Assembly: GCF_018200035.1 (NCBI RefSeq)
Contig: NZ_CP073581.1
Location: 554,501 to 618,500, forward strand
Reading direction: 5' to 3'
From: Sulfitobacter albidus
Lineage (GTDB): Bacteria > Pseudomonadota > Alphaproteobacteria > Rhodobacterales > Rhodobacteraceae
DNA length: 64,000 bases
Shown: piece by piece, positions 29,810 to 40,406 of the stretch
Layout: the number at the start of each line of letters is the position of its first letter
How positions within the stretch are numbered: the first letter of the stretch is position 1
Notes under the pieces: model-generated
The model's input: only the letters and a program-made list of their open reading frames with translations
Told to the model about the DNA's origin: nothing
Databases searched by the model: none
Program-made: the position numbers and the translations under genes

Positions 29810-29925
29810 GGGTGCGGGCGCGCCCATCGTGCCGTTTTCCGACAAAACCCGTCGAAAATGGGCCGAAACCTGCGCCGCAGCACTGGTCCTCGGGGCGAAA
29901 CAACCCTAAATTGCGGGTGAGTGAT

Positions 29926-29954
29926 TTGACATCATCGCCAAAGTTTTCGACTAA
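29926..29954 (+). promoter_or_regulatory. Possible promoter of the antiporter operon
   Basis: TTGACA (29926-29931) is a perfect -35 box; the best -10 at 17 bp is GACTAA (29949-29954), which is poor. It lies 54 bases before the antiporter start in the only sizeable gap upstream. Confidence 0.3.
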
Positions 29955-30007
29955 AGCGGAACAATAATACCCTTCGGCAAAAGAAGGGCCACCAACATGG
30001 AGTGCAC

Positions 30008-32875
30008 GTGTCCTTACTTTTGATCGTCGCTTTGCCGTTTCTGGGGGCGCTGCTGCCCGGGTTGATGAACCAAGCGGGCCGCGCCGCCTGTGCGGGGGTC
30101 ACGTTCACCGTCACGCTGGCCGCCTTTGTCGGATTGATGACGAACCTGCCCGCCGTGATGGCGGGGGAGATGGTGACATTCCGCGCCGACTGGATCCCGT
30201 CGCTGGGGATCAACTTTACGCTGATGCTCGATGCGCTTGGGTTCTTCTTTGCCACGCTGATCCTCGGCATCGGGATGCTGATCATCATCTACGGGCGGTT
30301 CTACCTCGCGCGTAAGGACAACATGGGTGAGTTTTTCACCTATCTGCTGCTGTTCCAGGGCGCGATGGTGGGGATCGTTCTGAGCGATAACATACTGCTT
30401 TTGCTGGTGTTCTGGGAGCTGACATCGCTGTCGTCCTTCCTGCTGATTGGCTATTGGAAGCATCTGCCCGAAGGCCGGCAAGGCGCGCGCATGGCGCTGA
30501 CCGTGACCGGCATGGGGGGGCTGGCGCTGATCGGGGGGCTGCTGATCCTGGGGCAGATCGCGGGCAGCTATGATCTGAGCGTGATCCTGCAGAACCGCGA
30601 GATCATTCAGGAAAGCCCGCTGTATCTGCCCGCCCTCTTGCTGATCCTGCTGGGGTGTTTCACCAAATCGGCGCAATTCCCGTTCCATTTCTGGTTGCCG
30701 CACGCGATGGCGGCGCCCACGCCGGTGTCGGCCTATCTGCACTCGGCCACGATGGTGAAGGCGGGGATTTTCATGATGGCGCGGCTGTGGCCGGTGCTGT
30801 CGGGCACGCCTGAGTGGTTTGTGATCGTCACTACCGCCGGGCTGATCACGATGGTGCTGGGCGCGGTGATCGCGCTGTTCAAGCATGATCTGAAGGCGTT
30901 GCTGGCGTTCTCGACGGTGTCGCATCTGGGGCTGATTACGATGTTGCTGGGCACCGGCACGGCGTTTGGCGCGATGGCGGCGATCTTTCACATCCTCAAC
31001 CACGCGACGTTCAAGGCGGCGCTGTTCATGTCGGCGGGCATCGTCGATCACGAGGCGCATACGCGCGACATTCGCCGTCTGGGTGGGTTGCGCCGGCTGA
31101 TGCCGATCACCTTTGTGATTGCCACGCTGGCGGCGCTGTCGATGGCGGGGATTCCACTGCTCAACGGCTTTCTCAGCAAGGAGCAGATGTTGGAAGAGGC
31201 GACGCGCACGGTATTGTTCGATACGTGGTGGCTGGTGCCGGCGTTGGCGACCCTTGGCTCGGTCTTTTCGGCGGCCTATTGCTTCCGCCTGATCGGGCAC
31301 ACGTTCATGGGTCCGGTGCGCGACGACTACCCGGCGAAGCCGCATGATCCGCCGTTCGGCATGTGGGGGCCGCCCGCGCTTTTGGTGGTGCTGGTCGTGG
31401 CAATCGGGGTGGCGCCATTTCTGGCGGAGCCTGCGGTCAAGGGCGTGGTCGCCGCCGTTCTGGGCGAGGCGGCAGAGGTGCCCAAGGCGTATTTCAAGAT
31501 CTGGCACGGGCTGGTGCCGGCACTCTACATGTCCATCGCGGCGGTGGTCGGCGGGTTGATCCTGCTGGCGCTGTTCAACCCGCTGTTGCGGATGTGGGAC
31601 GCCACCCCGCGCCCCGAGGCAAAGCCGATCTTTGAGGGGCTGGTCGAGGCGGTGGCGGCGTTGGCCAAGCGCGTGACCTATGCGCTGCACAACGGCGCGT
31701 TCTCGCGCTATGGGGCGATCATGGCGGTGACGGTGATCGTGGCGGGATATTACGCCTGGGTCAGTGGCACGGTGGCGCCCCCCACGCGGCAGATGCAGCC
31801 TGCGGGCGCGATTGAAGTTGCGGGCTGGTGCATGCTGGTCGCGGCGGTGCTGGGCATGGTGTTCCTGCACCGTAACCGGCTGCTCTCACTGGTGCTGATC
31901 GGCATCGTGGGGCTGATGGTGTCGGTGGGCTTCGTGTTCTTCTCCGCGCCGGATCTGGCGATGACGCAGATCACGGTCGAGGTGGTCACGACGATCCTGC
32001 TGTTGCTGGCGCTGAATTTCCTGCCCAACGAGACGCCGGTGGAATCGAGCGTGCTGCGCCGGGTGCGGGATGTGACCGTAGCGGTGGCGGGCGGGCTCGC
32101 CGCACTTGCGCTGAGCTGGCACTACCTGCTGCGCGACGCCGTGAGCAGCCCGATTTCCGAATTCCATCTGGCCAACAGCTACAAGGGCGGAGGCGGCACG
32201 AATGTCGTGAACGTGATCCTTGTGGATTTCCGCGGCTTTGACACCTTTGGCGAGATCATCGTGCTGGGGATCGCGGCGGTGCTGATCTATGCGCTGACGG
32301 AATCGCTGCTGAACGGGCCCGTGCGCGCGCGTCTGCTGAACCGTCGGCCCGACAAGCCGCTGGCGGGCGACATGCATCCGATGATGATGGTGGTGCTGAC
32401 GCGGGTGTTGTTCCCGGTGGTGATGCTGGTGGCGTTCTACATCTTCCTGCGCGGCCACAATGAGCCGGGCGGCGGGTTCATCTCGGGTCTGGTCGCCTCG
32501 ATCGGGCTGGTGATGCAATATATGGCGAGCGGGTACAGCTGGACGACCGCGCGGCAACGCTATCCGCACCACGGGGTGATCGGGGCGGGCGTGCTGATCG
32601 CCGGTCTGACGGGCATCGGCAGCTGGTTTGTGGGCAAGCCGTTCCTGACCTCCGATTTCACCTACGTGCGCATCCCGCCGTTTCAGGAGTTTGAGCTGGC
32701 GACGGCGGCCTTGTTCGATCTGGGCGTGTTCCTCGCCGTGGTCGGCGCGGTGATGCTGTCGCTTGACGGGTTCTCGCGCCTCGCACGGCGCGCCCACACC
32801 AAGGAAAGCGAACACGCGATGGATATCAATCCGAGCCGCAGCGAGAATGCCGCGCTCAAAGGGCAGGGGGTCTGA
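30008..32875 (+). CDS. mnhA: Monovalent cation/proton antiporter subunit A, fused A-B type
   Basis: The very large membrane protein (about 955 residues) is related to the NuoL subunit of complex I (LVFWELTSLSSFLLIGYW, HSATMVKAGIFMMARLWPV, FSTVSHLGLITMLLGTG). The C-terminal part (about residues 790-930, FPVVMLVAFYIFLRGHNEPGGGFISG) is an MnhB domain. This is the fused PhaAB/MrpAB arrangement of alphaproteobacteria. It supports Na+ or K+ efflux for pH and salt homeostasis. The start is a GTG at 30008 after GGAG; a GTG at 30002 is possible, while the ATG at 29997 is out of frame. Confidence 0.92.
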   Translation: MSLLLIVALPFLGALLPGLMNQAGRAACAGVTFTVTLAAFVGLMTNLPAVMAGEMVTFRADWIPSLGINFTLMLDALGFFFATLILGIGMLIIIYGRFYLARKDNMGEFFTYLLLFQGAMVGIVLSDNILLLLVFWELTSLSSFLLIGYWKHLPEGRQGARMALTVTGMGGLALIGGLLILGQIAGSYDLSVILQNREIIQESPLYLPALLLILLGCFTKSAQFPFHFWLPHAMAAPTPVSAYLHSATMVKAGIFMMARLWPVLSGTPEWFVIVTTAGLITMVLGAVIALFKHDLKALLAFSTVSHLGLITMLLGTGTAFGAMAAIFHILNHATFKAALFMSAGIVDHEAHTRDIRRLGGLRRLMPITFVIATLAALSMAGIPLLNGFLSKEQMLEEATRTVLFDTWWLVPALATLGSVFSAAYCFRLIGHTFMGPVRDDYPAKPHDPPFGMWGPPALLVVLVVAIGVAPFLAEPAVKGVVAAVLGEAAEVPKAYFKIWHGLVPALYMSIAAVVGGLILLALFNPLLRMWDATPRPEAKPIFEGLVEAVAALAKRVTYALHNGAFSRYGAIMAVTVIVAGYYAWVSGTVAPPTRQMQPAGAIEVAGWCMLVAAVLGMVFLHRNRLLSLVLIGIVGLMVSVGFVFFSAPDLAMTQITVEVVTTILLLLALNFLPNETPVESSVLRRVRDVTVAVAGGLAALALSWHYLLRDAVSSPISEFHLANSYKGGGGTNVVNVILVDFRGFDTFGEIIVLGIAAVLIYALTESLLNGPVRARLLNRRPDKPLAGDMHPMMMVVLTRVLFPVVMLVAFYIFLRGHNEPGGGFISGLVASIGLVMQYMASGYSWTTARQRYPHHGVIGAGVLIAGLTGIGSWFVGKPFLTSDFTYVRIPPFQEFELATAALFDLGVFLAVVGAVMLSLDGFSRLARRAHTKESEHAMDINPSRSENAALKGQGV

Positions 32876-32877
32876 GC

Positions 32878-33231
32878 ATGGAATTTCTTGTGGCCTCAGC
32901 CATCGGCATTCTCACTGCGGGGGGGCTGTATCTGGTGATGCGTCTGCGCACCTTTCCGGTGATCCTGGGCGTGTCGTTGCTGACCTATGCGGTCAACGTG
33001 TTCCTGTTCGCCTCGGGGCGGTTGGTCACCGGCGCGCCGCCGATCCTGACGGATGCGACCGTTTATACCGATCCGCTGCCGCAGGCGCTGGTGCTGACGG
33101 CGATCGTCATCAGCTTTGGCATGACGGCGGTGATCGTGATGATCGCGCTGGGCGCCTATCTGGGCACGAACGATGACCACGTGGACGACGCCCCCGCCAA
33201 AGAGGCCCGGCGGGCGGAGGATGCGACATGA
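32878..33231 (+). CDS. mnhC: Cation/proton antiporter subunit C
   Basis: The 117-residue NuoK-like membrane protein has three hydrophobic segments and a charged C-terminal tail (DDAPAKEARRAED). The segment LTAIVISFGMTAVIVMIALGAYL is typical of MnhC. It begins two bases after the mnhA stop and overlaps mnhD by four bases, in the conserved order of the complex. Confidence 0.92.
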   Translation: MEFLVASAIGILTAGGLYLVMRLRTFPVILGVSLLTYAVNVFLFASGRLVTGAPPILTDATVYTDPLPQALVLTAIVISFGMTAVIVMIALGAYLGTNDDHVDDAPAKEARRAEDAT

Positions 33232-34802
33232 CCCATTGGCTGATCGCTCCGGTCGTCATTCCGGCGCTGCTGGCGCCGTTCATCATCCTTGCCGCGCGCT
33301 ATCACATCGGGATCCAGAGGGTCGTGAATGTGGCGGGCGTGCTGGGCATTCTGGCCGTGGCGCTGGGGCTGATGGTGCAGACCGCCGATGGCACCGTGCT
33401 GCTGTACCAGCTGGGCGACTGGGCCGCGCCCTTTGGCATCGTGCTGGTGGGCGACCGGTTGTCGACGATGATGGTGGTGCTGATGGCGCTGCTGGCGCTG
33501 TGCGTGCTGCTCTATGCCATCGGGTCGGGATGGGACGAACGCGGGCGGCATTTCCACGCGCTGTTCCAGTTCCAGCTGATGGGCATCGCGGGCGCGTTCC
33601 TGACGGGGGATTTGTTCAACCTCTTCGTGTTCTTCGAGGTGCTGCTGATCGCGAGCTACGGTTTGCTGATCCACGGCGGCGGGAACAAGCGGATGCGGGC
33701 GGGCGTGCAATATGTGCTGTTCAACCTGCTGGGATCGACGCTGTTTCTGTTCGCGCTGGGCGCGATCTATGCGGAGACCGGCACGCTGAATATGGCGGAT
33801 CTGGCGCAGCGGGCCGAGTTGATCCCGGCTGACGGCACGGTGGGCATCCGCGTGGCCGCCGTGTTGCTGATCCTCGTGTTCGCGATCAAGGCGGCGGTGG
33901 TGCCGCTGCATTTCTGGCTGATCTCAAGCTATGCCGAAGCGCCCGGCCCGGTGGCCGCGCTGTTTGCGATCATGACCAAGGTGGGCGCCTACGCGATCAT
34001 CCGCGTCTATACGATGGTCTTTCCGCCCGAGCTGGAGGCGACGGCGGGGCTGCACACCGATTGGCTGTTGCCGGTGGCGCTTTTGGGGCTGGCGGTGGGT
34101 GCGGTGGGCGTGCTGGCGGCGAAAAAGCTCGACCGTCTGGTGGCCTTTGCGATTGTCGGATCGATGGGCACGGTGATGACGGCGGTGGGACTGTTCACGC
34201 CCGTGTCGATTGCCACGGCGCTCTACTACATGATCCATTCGACGCTGGCGGCGGCGGCGCTGTTCCTGATCGTGGATCTGGTGCGCCACAGCCGCGACAG
34301 CCTGAAGCTGCGCCTTGAGGCGCCGGTCGCGGGCGGTGCATTGATTGCGGGGATGTTCATGCTTGCGGGGATTGCCATGGCGGGCCTGCCGCCGGTGTCG
34401 GGCTTTCTGGGCAAGCTGATGGTGTTGCAGGCGGGGTTCACCCATCCCCTGGCCGTGTGGATCTGGGCCGTGGTGCTGATCGGCAGTCTGATCACGGTGG
34501 TGGGATTCGCGCGCGCGGGATCGGTCGTGTTCTGGAAGGCGCAGGCGGATGCCGCCCCCGTTGCCGCGTCGGGACAAAGCGCACCCGCGCCGCTGGCCTT
34601 CGTGGCCGTGGGCGCGCTGCTGGCGCTGATTGTGGTGCATACGGTGTTTGCCGGCCGCATCTATGCCTATACGACCGCCACGGCGCAGCAGCTGTTTGCG
34701 CCGGACGCCTACCTGGAAACCGTGCTGGGCACGCCCGGCAAGCTGAGCGATGGCGGCAAGGATGCCTACGGCGACGCGGCCAAAGCGGAAGGGGAGAATT
34801 GA
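33228..34802 (+). CDS. mnhD: Cation/proton antiporter subunit D
   Basis: The 524-residue NuoN/NuoM-like proton-channel subunit has FQLMGIAGAFLTGDLFNLFVFFEVLLIASYG with the membrane Glu, AVVPLHFWLISSYAEAPGPVAALFA, and FAIVGSMGTVMTAVGLF in the conserved helices. The length is normal. It overlaps mnhC by ATGA and is followed after one base by mnhE. Confidence 0.92.
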   Translation: MTHWLIAPVVIPALLAPFIILAARYHIGIQRVVNVAGVLGILAVALGLMVQTADGTVLLYQLGDWAAPFGIVLVGDRLSTMMVVLMALLALCVLLYAIGSGWDERGRHFHALFQFQLMGIAGAFLTGDLFNLFVFFEVLLIASYGLLIHGGGNKRMRAGVQYVLFNLLGSTLFLFALGAIYAETGTLNMADLAQRAELIPADGTVGIRVAAVLLILVFAIKAAVVPLHFWLISSYAEAPGPVAALFAIMTKVGAYAIIRVYTMVFPPELEATAGLHTDWLLPVALLGLAVGAVGVLAAKKLDRLVAFAIVGSMGTVMTAVGLFTPVSIATALYYMIHSTLAAAALFLIVDLVRHSRDSLKLRLEAPVAGGALIAGMFMLAGIAMAGLPPVSGFLGKLMVLQAGFTHPLAVWIWAVVLIGSLITVVGFARAGSVVFWKAQADAAPVAASGQSAPAPLAFVAVGALLALIVVHTVFAGRIYAYTTATAQQLFAPDAYLETVLGTPGKLSDGGKDAYGDAAKAEGEN

Positions 34803-34803
34803 G

Positions 34804-35304
34804 ATGACACGTCTGTTCAACTGGCTCTTCCCGCATCCGCTGCTGACTATCCTGCTGGCGGTGGTCTGGACCCTGCTGCAAAACCAGATCACGGCGGGGA
34901 TGGTCGTGTTTGGCCTGATCCTCGGCACGATCATCCCGCGCCTGACAGAGCCGTTCTGGCCCGAGCGCCCCAAGGGCATCCACACGGTGAAATTCCTGCG
35001 CTACGCGGTGATGGTGCTGTGGGATATCATGGTGGCAAACGTGCAGGTGGCGTGGATCGTGCTGACGGTCTCGAATGACAAGCTCAAGCCCGCGTGGATC
35101 ACCATCCCGCTGGATCTGCGCAAGCCCGAGGCGATCACGATCCTTGCGGGCACGATCACGCTGACGCCCGGCACCGTCTCGGCGGATTTGTCGACCAGCG
35201 GGCATTACCTGTTGGTGCATGTGCTGCATACCGACGACCCGGAAGCCGAGCGGGACACGATCAAGGCGCGCTATGAGGCGCCGCTGAAGGAGATATTCGC
35301 ATGA
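34804..35304 (+). CDS. mnhE: Cation/proton antiporter subunit E
   Basis: The 166-residue MnhE-family protein has two or three N-terminal membrane segments (LLTILLAVVWTLLQNQITAG), then a cytoplasmic domain with the family motif ITLTPGTVSADLS. It overlaps mnhF by four bases. Confidence 0.92.
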   Translation: MTRLFNWLFPHPLLTILLAVVWTLLQNQITAGMVVFGLILGTIIPRLTEPFWPERPKGIHTVKFLRYAVMVLWDIMVANVQVAWIVLTVSNDKLKPAWITIPLDLRKPEAITILAGTITLTPGTVSADLSTSGHYLLVHVLHTDDPEAERDTIKARYEAPLKEIFA

Positions 35305-35588
35305 TGGATCCGACCGAACTGATGACCTACGCCATTCGCGGTGCCTTTATCGTGGTGGGGCTGTGCCAGATCATGGCGATGATCCGCGTTGTCATCGGCC
35401 CCTCGACGGGCGACCGCATTCTCGCGCTGGATACAATGGTGGTCAACGCCATTGGCCTCATCGTGCTGATGGGGCTGAGCCAGGGCAGCCGGATCTATTT
35501 CGAAGCCTCGCTGATCATCGCGATGCTGGGTTTCGTGTCGACGGTCGCCTACGCGCGGTTCGTACTGCGGGGGGACATCATCGAATGA
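35301..35588 (+). CDS. mnhF: Cation/proton antiporter subunit F
   Basis: The 95-residue small membrane protein has three hydrophobic helices and the MnhF motif GPSTGDRILALDTM. It overlaps both mnhE and mnhG by four bases. Confidence 0.92.
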   Translation: MMDPTELMTYAIRGAFIVVGLCQIMAMIRVVIGPSTGDRILALDTMVVNAIGLIVLMGLSQGSRIYFEASLIIAMLGFVSTVAYARFVLRGDIIE

Positions 35589-35977
35589 ATTGGGAACTGG
35601 TGGCAACCTGGGGCGTGATCGTGTGCCTTGTCGTTGGGTCGATCTTTACGCTGGTGGGCGCGATTGGCCTTTTGAAGTTCAACGATGGCATGACGCGTCT
35701 GCACGCGCCCACAAAGGTGGGCACGGTCGGTGTCGGCTCGTTGTTGCTGGCGTCGATCATCTACGGTTTTGCCTTCGGCGATGGGGCCTGGCACGAGGTG
35801 CTGATCATGGCATTCCTGTTCGTGACGGCGCCAATTTCGGCCAATTTCATCGCCAAGGTGACCATGCACAAACGCGCCTGTGACACGCCGCCGGCGCTGG
35901 AGGGGGGCGAGGTCTGGGCGACATACGATGTGCCGCCCGAGGATACGCCCGAGCCCGAGATTCGGGCGGGCCGCTAA
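35585..35977 (+). CDS. mnhG: Cation/proton antiporter subunit G
   Basis: The 130-residue membrane protein has the MnhG signature LLKFNDGMTRLHAPTKVGTVGVG, three hydrophobic segments and an acidic C-terminal tail. It closes the six-gene operon. Its stop overlaps the end of the convergent LysR gene by four bases. Confidence 0.92.
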   Translation: MNWELVATWGVIVCLVVGSIFTLVGAIGLLKFNDGMTRLHAPTKVGTVGVGSLLLASIIYGFAFGDGAWHEVLIMAFLFVTAPISANFIAKVTMHKRACDTPPALEGGEVWATYDVPPEDTPEPEIRAGR

Positions 35978-36855
35978 AGCGCGGCGAAACAGTCGGCGAG
36001 GTGGTCGAAAACCATCCGCACCCGCGGGCTCATGCGCAGTTCCTGATGCGCGGTAAGCCAGACGGGCAGCGTACCGATATCGATGTCCGGCCAGACGCGC
36101 GTGAGGGTGGGGTCATCCTCGCCCATCCTGGCCTGGGCAAATCCGATGCCGACGCCTGCGCGCAGCATCTCCCAGCAGACGACCTGGTCGTCGGAGCGGA
36201 TGGCGAAGAGGGTGCGATCGGCTTCGATGCCGAAGGCCCGCATGCCGTCGATGATCCGCGTGTCGCGGTCGTAGCCGATGAGCGTGTGGCGGTGCATGTC
36301 CTCCGGGCCCTTGGGCGTGCCGTGCCGGGCGACGTAGGATTTGGCGGCAAAGATGCCCAGCGGCAGCTCCGCGATCTTGCGGGTGATCAGGTCCCCTTGG
36401 GTCGGCCGGTACATGCGCAGCGCCAGATCGGCCTCGCGGCGCAGCAGGTTATTGCTGTGGTCCGTGGCGACGATGTCGATCTGCAATTGTGGGGCGCGGG
36501 CGTGCAGCGACGCGATCATCGGGGGCAGCAGGTAGGTCGCGGCGATCTGGCTTGCCGTCAGCCGCACGGTGCCCGCCAGCGCGTCGTCGTGGGCGTGCGC
36601 GAGGCTCAGCGCCGCGGCGGCATCGGCCATCTGGCGGGTCTGGCGCTGGATCGCGTGGCCCTCGGGCGTGAGTTCAAGCCGGTTTTGCGCCCGCTCGAAC
36701 AGGCGCGTGCCAAGGTGCTGTTCGAGCTGCGTCAGGTGACGGCTGAGCGTGGGCTGGCTGCTGCCGGAGGCGCGGGCGGCGGCAGACAAGGATCCGTGCG
36801 CGCAGATCGCCGCGAAGGATTCGAGCAGGTGCCAGGGAAGAGATTTGGTATCCAT
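35974..36855 (-). CDS. LysR-family transcriptional regulator
   Basis: The 293-residue regulator has an N-terminal helix-turn-helix (LESFAAICAHGSLSAAARAS, SSQPTLSRHLTQLE) and a LysR effector domain (GTVRLTASQIAATYLLPPMI). It is divergent from the epimerase-like gene with a 90-bp gap carrying an inverted repeat, so it probably controls that gene and itself. The ATG at 36855 was chosen because the conserved helix-turn-helix follows at the normal distance. No strong ribosome site is visible. The inducer is unknown. Confidence 0.9.
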   Translation of the reverse strand: MDTKSLPWHLLESFAAICAHGSLSAAARASGSSQPTLSRHLTQLEQHLGTRLFERAQNRLELTPEGHAIQRQTRQMADAAAALSLAHAHDDALAGTVRLTASQIAATYLLPPMIASLHARAPQLQIDIVATDHSNNLLRREADLALRMYRPTQGDLITRKIAELPLGIFAAKSYVARHGTPKGPEDMHRHTLIGYDRDTRIIDGMRAFGIEADRTLFAIRSDDQVVCWEMLRAGVGIGFAQARMGEDDPTLTRVWPDIDIGTLPVWLTAHQELRMSPRVRMVFDHLADCFAAL

Positions 36856-36884
36856 ATTTGAATGGTGATATCGGATTCCAGTCA

Positions 36885-36900
36885 ATTTTGCACGCAAAAT
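36885..36900. promoter_or_regulatory. Inverted repeat, candidate LysR site
   Basis: ATTTTGC and GCAAAAT are exact 7-bp inverted repeats separated by AC. The repeat lies in the 90-bp gap between the LysR gene and the divergent target and contains a T-N11-A core as expected for LysR boxes. Confidence 0.65.
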
Positions 36901-36945
36901 TTCTCGGCTAGGGTCTTTTTAGTCAACAGATGAAAGGACACTGCG

Positions 36946-37869
36946 ATGACACAGACAGTTGTAATTCTGGGCGCGAACGGGCGCTTTGGCCGCGCCGCCG
37001 TAGAAGCATTCAAGGCACGGGGCTGGGACGTGCGCCGGGTGACCCGCAAGGGCGAGAATGGCGCCGTTGCCTGTGATGCGATGGATGGGGCGGCGGTGAT
37101 CCGCGCCTGTGCCGGGGCGGATGTGATCGTGCACGCGCTCAACCCGCTCTACACCGATTGGGTGCGGGTGCTGCCGGTGCACACGGCCAATGTGATCGCC
37201 GCCGCGCGGGCCTGCGGGGCGCGGGTGATGATCCCCGGCAATGTCTATCCCTTTGGCACCGAGGACGGCCCGTGGTGCGAGGATACCGTTCAGACCCCGC
37301 AAAGCCGCAAGGGCGCGCTGCGCGTCACGATGGAGCAGCGGTTTGCCGCCAGCGGCGTGCCGACGATCGTGTTGCGGGGCGGGGATTTCATCGAGGGCGT
37401 CGATACCGGCAATTGGTTCGAGAGCTATATCACCAAGGATGTGCACAAGGGCCGGATCACCTATCCCGGGCGTCTGGACGCAGTCCATGCCTGGGCCTAC
37501 CTGCCGGATATGGCCCGTGCGATGGTCGCGCTGGCCGAGATCGAGACGACGCTGTCACCGTTCGAAGTGCTGCACTACGAAGGGCTGAGCCTGACCGGCG
37601 CGCAGCTGATCGACGCGATCGCGGCGCGGTGCGGCGCGCCCCTGCGGGTCAAGCGGTTTCCGTGGTGGTTGATCCGCGCGATAGCTCCCTTCAGCCCGCT
37701 GATGCGCGAGGTGGTCGAGATGCGGTATCTTTGGGATCATCCGCACCGGCTGGACGGCACCCGCCTGCGCGCGCTGATCCCCGATCACCGTGACACGCCC
37801 CTGGCGGAGGTTATGGCGCAGGTGCTGCCGGCGCCCCAGCCGGGCGATGCGGCGCCTCAGGCGGCTTGA
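36946..37869 (+). CDS. NAD(P)-dependent epimerase/dehydratase-like oxidoreductase
   Basis: The 307-residue extended SDR has the Rossmann motif [17 protein letters not shown] at the N-terminus and [18 protein letters not shown] and [14 protein letters not shown] further on. The usual Y-x-x-x-K is not obvious, which places it near the NAD-binding atypical SDRs. Divergent pairing with a LysR regulator suggests inducible expression. The substrate is unknown. Confidence 0.75.
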   Translation: MTQTVVILGANGRFGRAAVEAFKARGWDVRRVTRKGENGAVACDAMDGAAVIRACAGADVIVHALNPLYTDWVRVLPVHTANVIAAARACGARVMIPGNVYPFGTEDGPWCEDTVQTPQSRKGALRVTMEQRFAASGVPTIVLRGGDFIEGVDTGNWFESYITKDVHKGRITYPGRLDAVHAWAYLPDMARAMVALAEIETTLSPFEVLHYEGLSLTGAQLIDAIAARCGAPLRVKRFPWWLIRAIAPFSPLMREVVEMRYLWDHPHRLDGTRLRALIPDHRDTPLAEVMAQVLPAPQPGDAAPQAA

Positions 37870-37922
37870 CAAGGGGGCGTGCAATCTATCCTCCTGCGGG
37901 AAACCACAGGAGGACCCTTGCC

Positions 37923-39034
<1,112 letters not shown>

Positions 39035-39158
39035 GCGCCCGGCGGGCAAAGTCGCGCATGGCGCGGTCCGCTGCCCCGACGGAAGCGGCCCGCTCTTGCC
39101 GTTGACTTGTGGGGCGCTGTGCTTAGCTTGAGGGGATACCCCGAACAGGAGGCTTCGC

Positions 39159-39935
39159 ATGGCCAATCTCGCTCTCATCACCGGCGCGTCGTCTGGCATC
39201 GGCGCGGAATTCGCCCGATACCACGCCCGGCGCGGCGGCGATGTCATTCTGACAGCGCGCAGTGCGGACAAGCTGGACGCCCTGGCCGAAGAGCTGCGCG
39301 AGGCCCATGGCATCACCGCGCATGTCTTTGCCGTCGATCTGGGCGCCCCCGGTGGCGCCGATGATCTGGCCGCGAAAGTGGACGCGGCGGGGCTTGAGGT
39401 CGAGATCCTGATCAACAATGCGGGCTTTGGCGGGCAGGGCGCGCATGTGGATCGTGATCTGGACGATGAGCGGGCGATGATCGACCTGAACGTCACGGCG
39501 CTGGTGACGCTTTGCCACCATTTCGGCGGGCGCATGGCCGCGCGGGGCAAGGGGCGGATTCTGAACGTGAGCTCCACCGCCGGCTTCATGCCGGGGCCGT
39601 TGCAGGCGATTTATTTCGCGACAAAGGCGTTTGTGAAAAGCTTTTCCGAAGCATTGGATCAGGAGCTGCGGCCCAAGGGTGTCACCGTGACCCTGCTGGC
39701 GCCCGGCTATGTCGAGACGGGATTTGCCGATCGCGCCGATCTGCACGGCACCGGGTTGGTGAAGGGCGGTGGTAAATCGGCCAAATCGGTGGCCAAACAC
39801 GGCTATGACGCGATGCGCCGGGGGGCGCTGGTCACGGTGAACGAGGGGCCGCTTGGCTTTATGGTGGATTGGGTCATTCCGCTTCTGCCCCGGCGCGCGG
39901 TGCTGAAGATGGTCGAACGGATGCAAAAGAAATAG
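39159..39935 (+). CDS. Short-chain dehydrogenase
   Basis: The 258-residue SDR has TGASSGIG near residue 8, INNAGFGG, Ser in NVSSTAGF, and YFATK as Tyr-Lys. The type with PGPLQAIYFATKAFVKSFSEAL is common among broad-specificity lipid- or quinone-active SDRs. AGGAGG precedes the ATG by six bases. It is ten bases upstream of the molybdenum hydroxylase genes and may be co-transcribed. Substrate unknown. Confidence 0.82.
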   Translation: MANLALITGASSGIGAEFARYHARRGGDVILTARSADKLDALAEELREAHGITAHVFAVDLGAPGGADDLAAKVDAAGLEVEILINNAGFGGQGAHVDRDLDDERAMIDLNVTALVTLCHHFGGRMAARGKGRILNVSSTAGFMPGPLQAIYFATKAFVKSFSEALDQELRPKGVTVTLLAPGYVETGFADRADLHGTGLVKGGGKSAKSVAKHGYDAMRRGALVTVNEGPLGFMVDWVIPLLPRRAVLKMVERMQKK

Positions 39936-39944
39936 GAGCGGGCG

Positions 39945-40403
39945 ATGAAACTGACGGTCAACGGAACCGAGCATGAGGTCGACGTCGAGCCGGACATGCC
40001 CCTTTTGTGGGTGTTGCGCGACGAGCTGGGGATCACCGGCGTGAAATACGGCTGCGGCATCGCGCAATGCGGGGCCTGCACGGTGCATGTGGACGGGGTC
40101 GCGGTGCGGTCGTGCCAGCTGGCCGCCGCCGATCTGGACGGGGAGGTGACCACCATCGAGGGGCTGGGCACACCCGAGACGCTGCACGCGGTGCAGCAGG
40201 CGTGGGTCGAACATCAGGTGGCGCAATGCGGGTATTGCCAGTCGGGGCAGATGATGCAGGCGGCCTCGTTCCTCGATCTCAATCCGGAACCGTCGGATGA
40301 CCAGATCGACGCGGCGATGAGCGGGAACCTGTGCCGCTGCGGCACCTATCCGCGGATCCGCGCCGCTGTGAAAACCGCCGCCACCAAGCTTCAGGAGGTC
40401 TGA
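39945..40403 (+). CDS. Molybdenum hydroxylase, [2Fe-2S] subunit (IorA type)
   Basis: The 152-residue protein binds two [2Fe-2S] clusters: plant-type ligands [15 protein letters not shown]...C and the second set CGYCQSGQ and CRCGTYPRI. It has no FAD subunit neighbour, so the enzyme is a two-subunit isoquinoline 1-oxidoreductase-like type. It has no signal and probably leaves the cytoplasm with the Tat-bearing large subunit. It lies three bases before the large-subunit gene. Confidence 0.88.
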   Translation: MKLTVNGTEHEVDVEPDMPLLWVLRDELGITGVKYGCGIAQCGACTVHVDGVAVRSCQLAAADLDGEVTTIEGLGTPETLHAVQQAWVEHQVAQCGYCQSGQMMQAASFLDLNPEPSDDQIDAAMSGNLCRCGTYPRIRAAVKTAATKLQEV

Positions 40404-40406
40404 GCC

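Noticed and set aside
29997..30023. ATG at 29997 as start of the antiporter subunit A
   Set aside because: It is out of frame and stops after eight codons. The GTG at 30008 begins the conserved hydrophobic N-terminus.
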